From Lentisphaeria bacterium (lineage in GTDB: Bacteria; Verrucomicrobiota; Lentisphaeria; Victivallales; GWF2-50-93): a stretch of 5,177 bases of DNA. The notes under the pieces were generated by a model. That model had not been told where the DNA came from. It did no database searches and saw only the letters and a program-made list of their open reading frames with translations. The stretch lies in NCBI GenBank assembly GCA_020056205.1, contig JAGVIF010000592.1, positions 1 to 5,177 on the forward strand, in the 5' to 3' direction. The position numbers and the translations under genes were made by a program. Below, in pieces: positions 5,125 through 5,177 of this stretch (positions are counted from its first letter, which is position 1; every line of letters begins with the position of its first letter).

Positions 5125-5177
5125 ATGAAGGAGATTGTGAAATTCAGACGAGCCACAAAACCGGAGGCATACCCAAA
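5125..5177 (+). CDS. Possible start of a further gene, cut by the window edge
   Basis: An ATG at 5125 opens a frame that runs to the end of the window (MKEIVKFRRATKPEAYPK, 17 full codons plus two bases of the next). There is no Shine-Dalgarno site before this ATG. An AAGGAG lies inside it at 5128-5133, three bases before an in-frame GTG at 5137, which is too close to be ideal. The peptide (RRAT followed by acidic/proline residues) loosely recalls the first strand of GNAT acetyltransferases, but 17 residues cannot support a family call. It could also be chance. Confidence 0.22.
   Translation, partial: MKEIVKFRRATKPEAYP

Overview
The window carries three full-length protein genes, gene-free DNA rich in repeats at its left end, and short intergenic regions with recognisable control signals. 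No rRNA, tRNA, CRISPR array or complete insertion sequence was found. The moderate GC content, Shine-Dalgarno sites, a 'plant/trypanosome-type' phosphofructokinase, an ADP-ribosylglycohydrolase of the NDDLDLQ variant and dispersed repeats between genes suggest a bacterial chromosome. The organism is probably an uncultured or anaerobic member of a group such as the PVC superphylum (Lentisphaerota/Verrucomicrobiota-like) or the spirochaetes. That placement is inference from gene style and is not proven by any marker gene here.

Layout: bases 1-372 hold no credible gene. They contain a pair of inverted AT-rich repeat copies, a 21-bp-period GGATATTC repeat, and a GC-rich, strongly foldable block bounded by a GACCCTCCATT direct repeat. 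Bases 373-1893 (minus strand) encode a 506-residue Fic-domain protein with an intact catalytic motif and an N-terminal self-inhibition motif, so it is predicted to be an autoinhibited protein AMPylase. Bases 1894-2146 contain a candidate promoter for the Fic gene and a perfect 12-bp A/T-flanked hairpin that probably ends the transcript arriving from the next gene. Bases 2147-3589 (minus) encode a 480-residue ADP-ribosylglycohydrolase-family protein with an added beta-rich C-terminal domain. The 150-bp gap at 3590-3739 is a divergent control region with back-to-back promoter candidates and a GGAATA-AAA-TATTCC palindrome. Bases 3740-5035 (plus) encode a 431-residue phosphofructokinase whose active site (GGDGT plus PKTIDND) predicts use of ATP rather than pyrophosphate. 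The last 142 bases hold a short tandem repeat and possibly the first codons of another gene.

Working together: the phosphofructokinase is a core glycolytic gene transcribed away from the other two. The Fic protein (adds AMP to proteins) and the ADP-ribosylglycohydrolase (typically removes ADP-ribose from proteins or small molecules) are neighbours on the same strand. A 253-bp gap with a terminator-like hairpin and a separate promoter candidate argues against a tight two-gene operon, so a functional link is only a hypothesis. No clearly undescribed multi-gene system is visible. The less ordinary items are the variant ADP-ribosylglycohydrolase with its extra domain, the left-end repeat cluster and the compact divergent promoter region.
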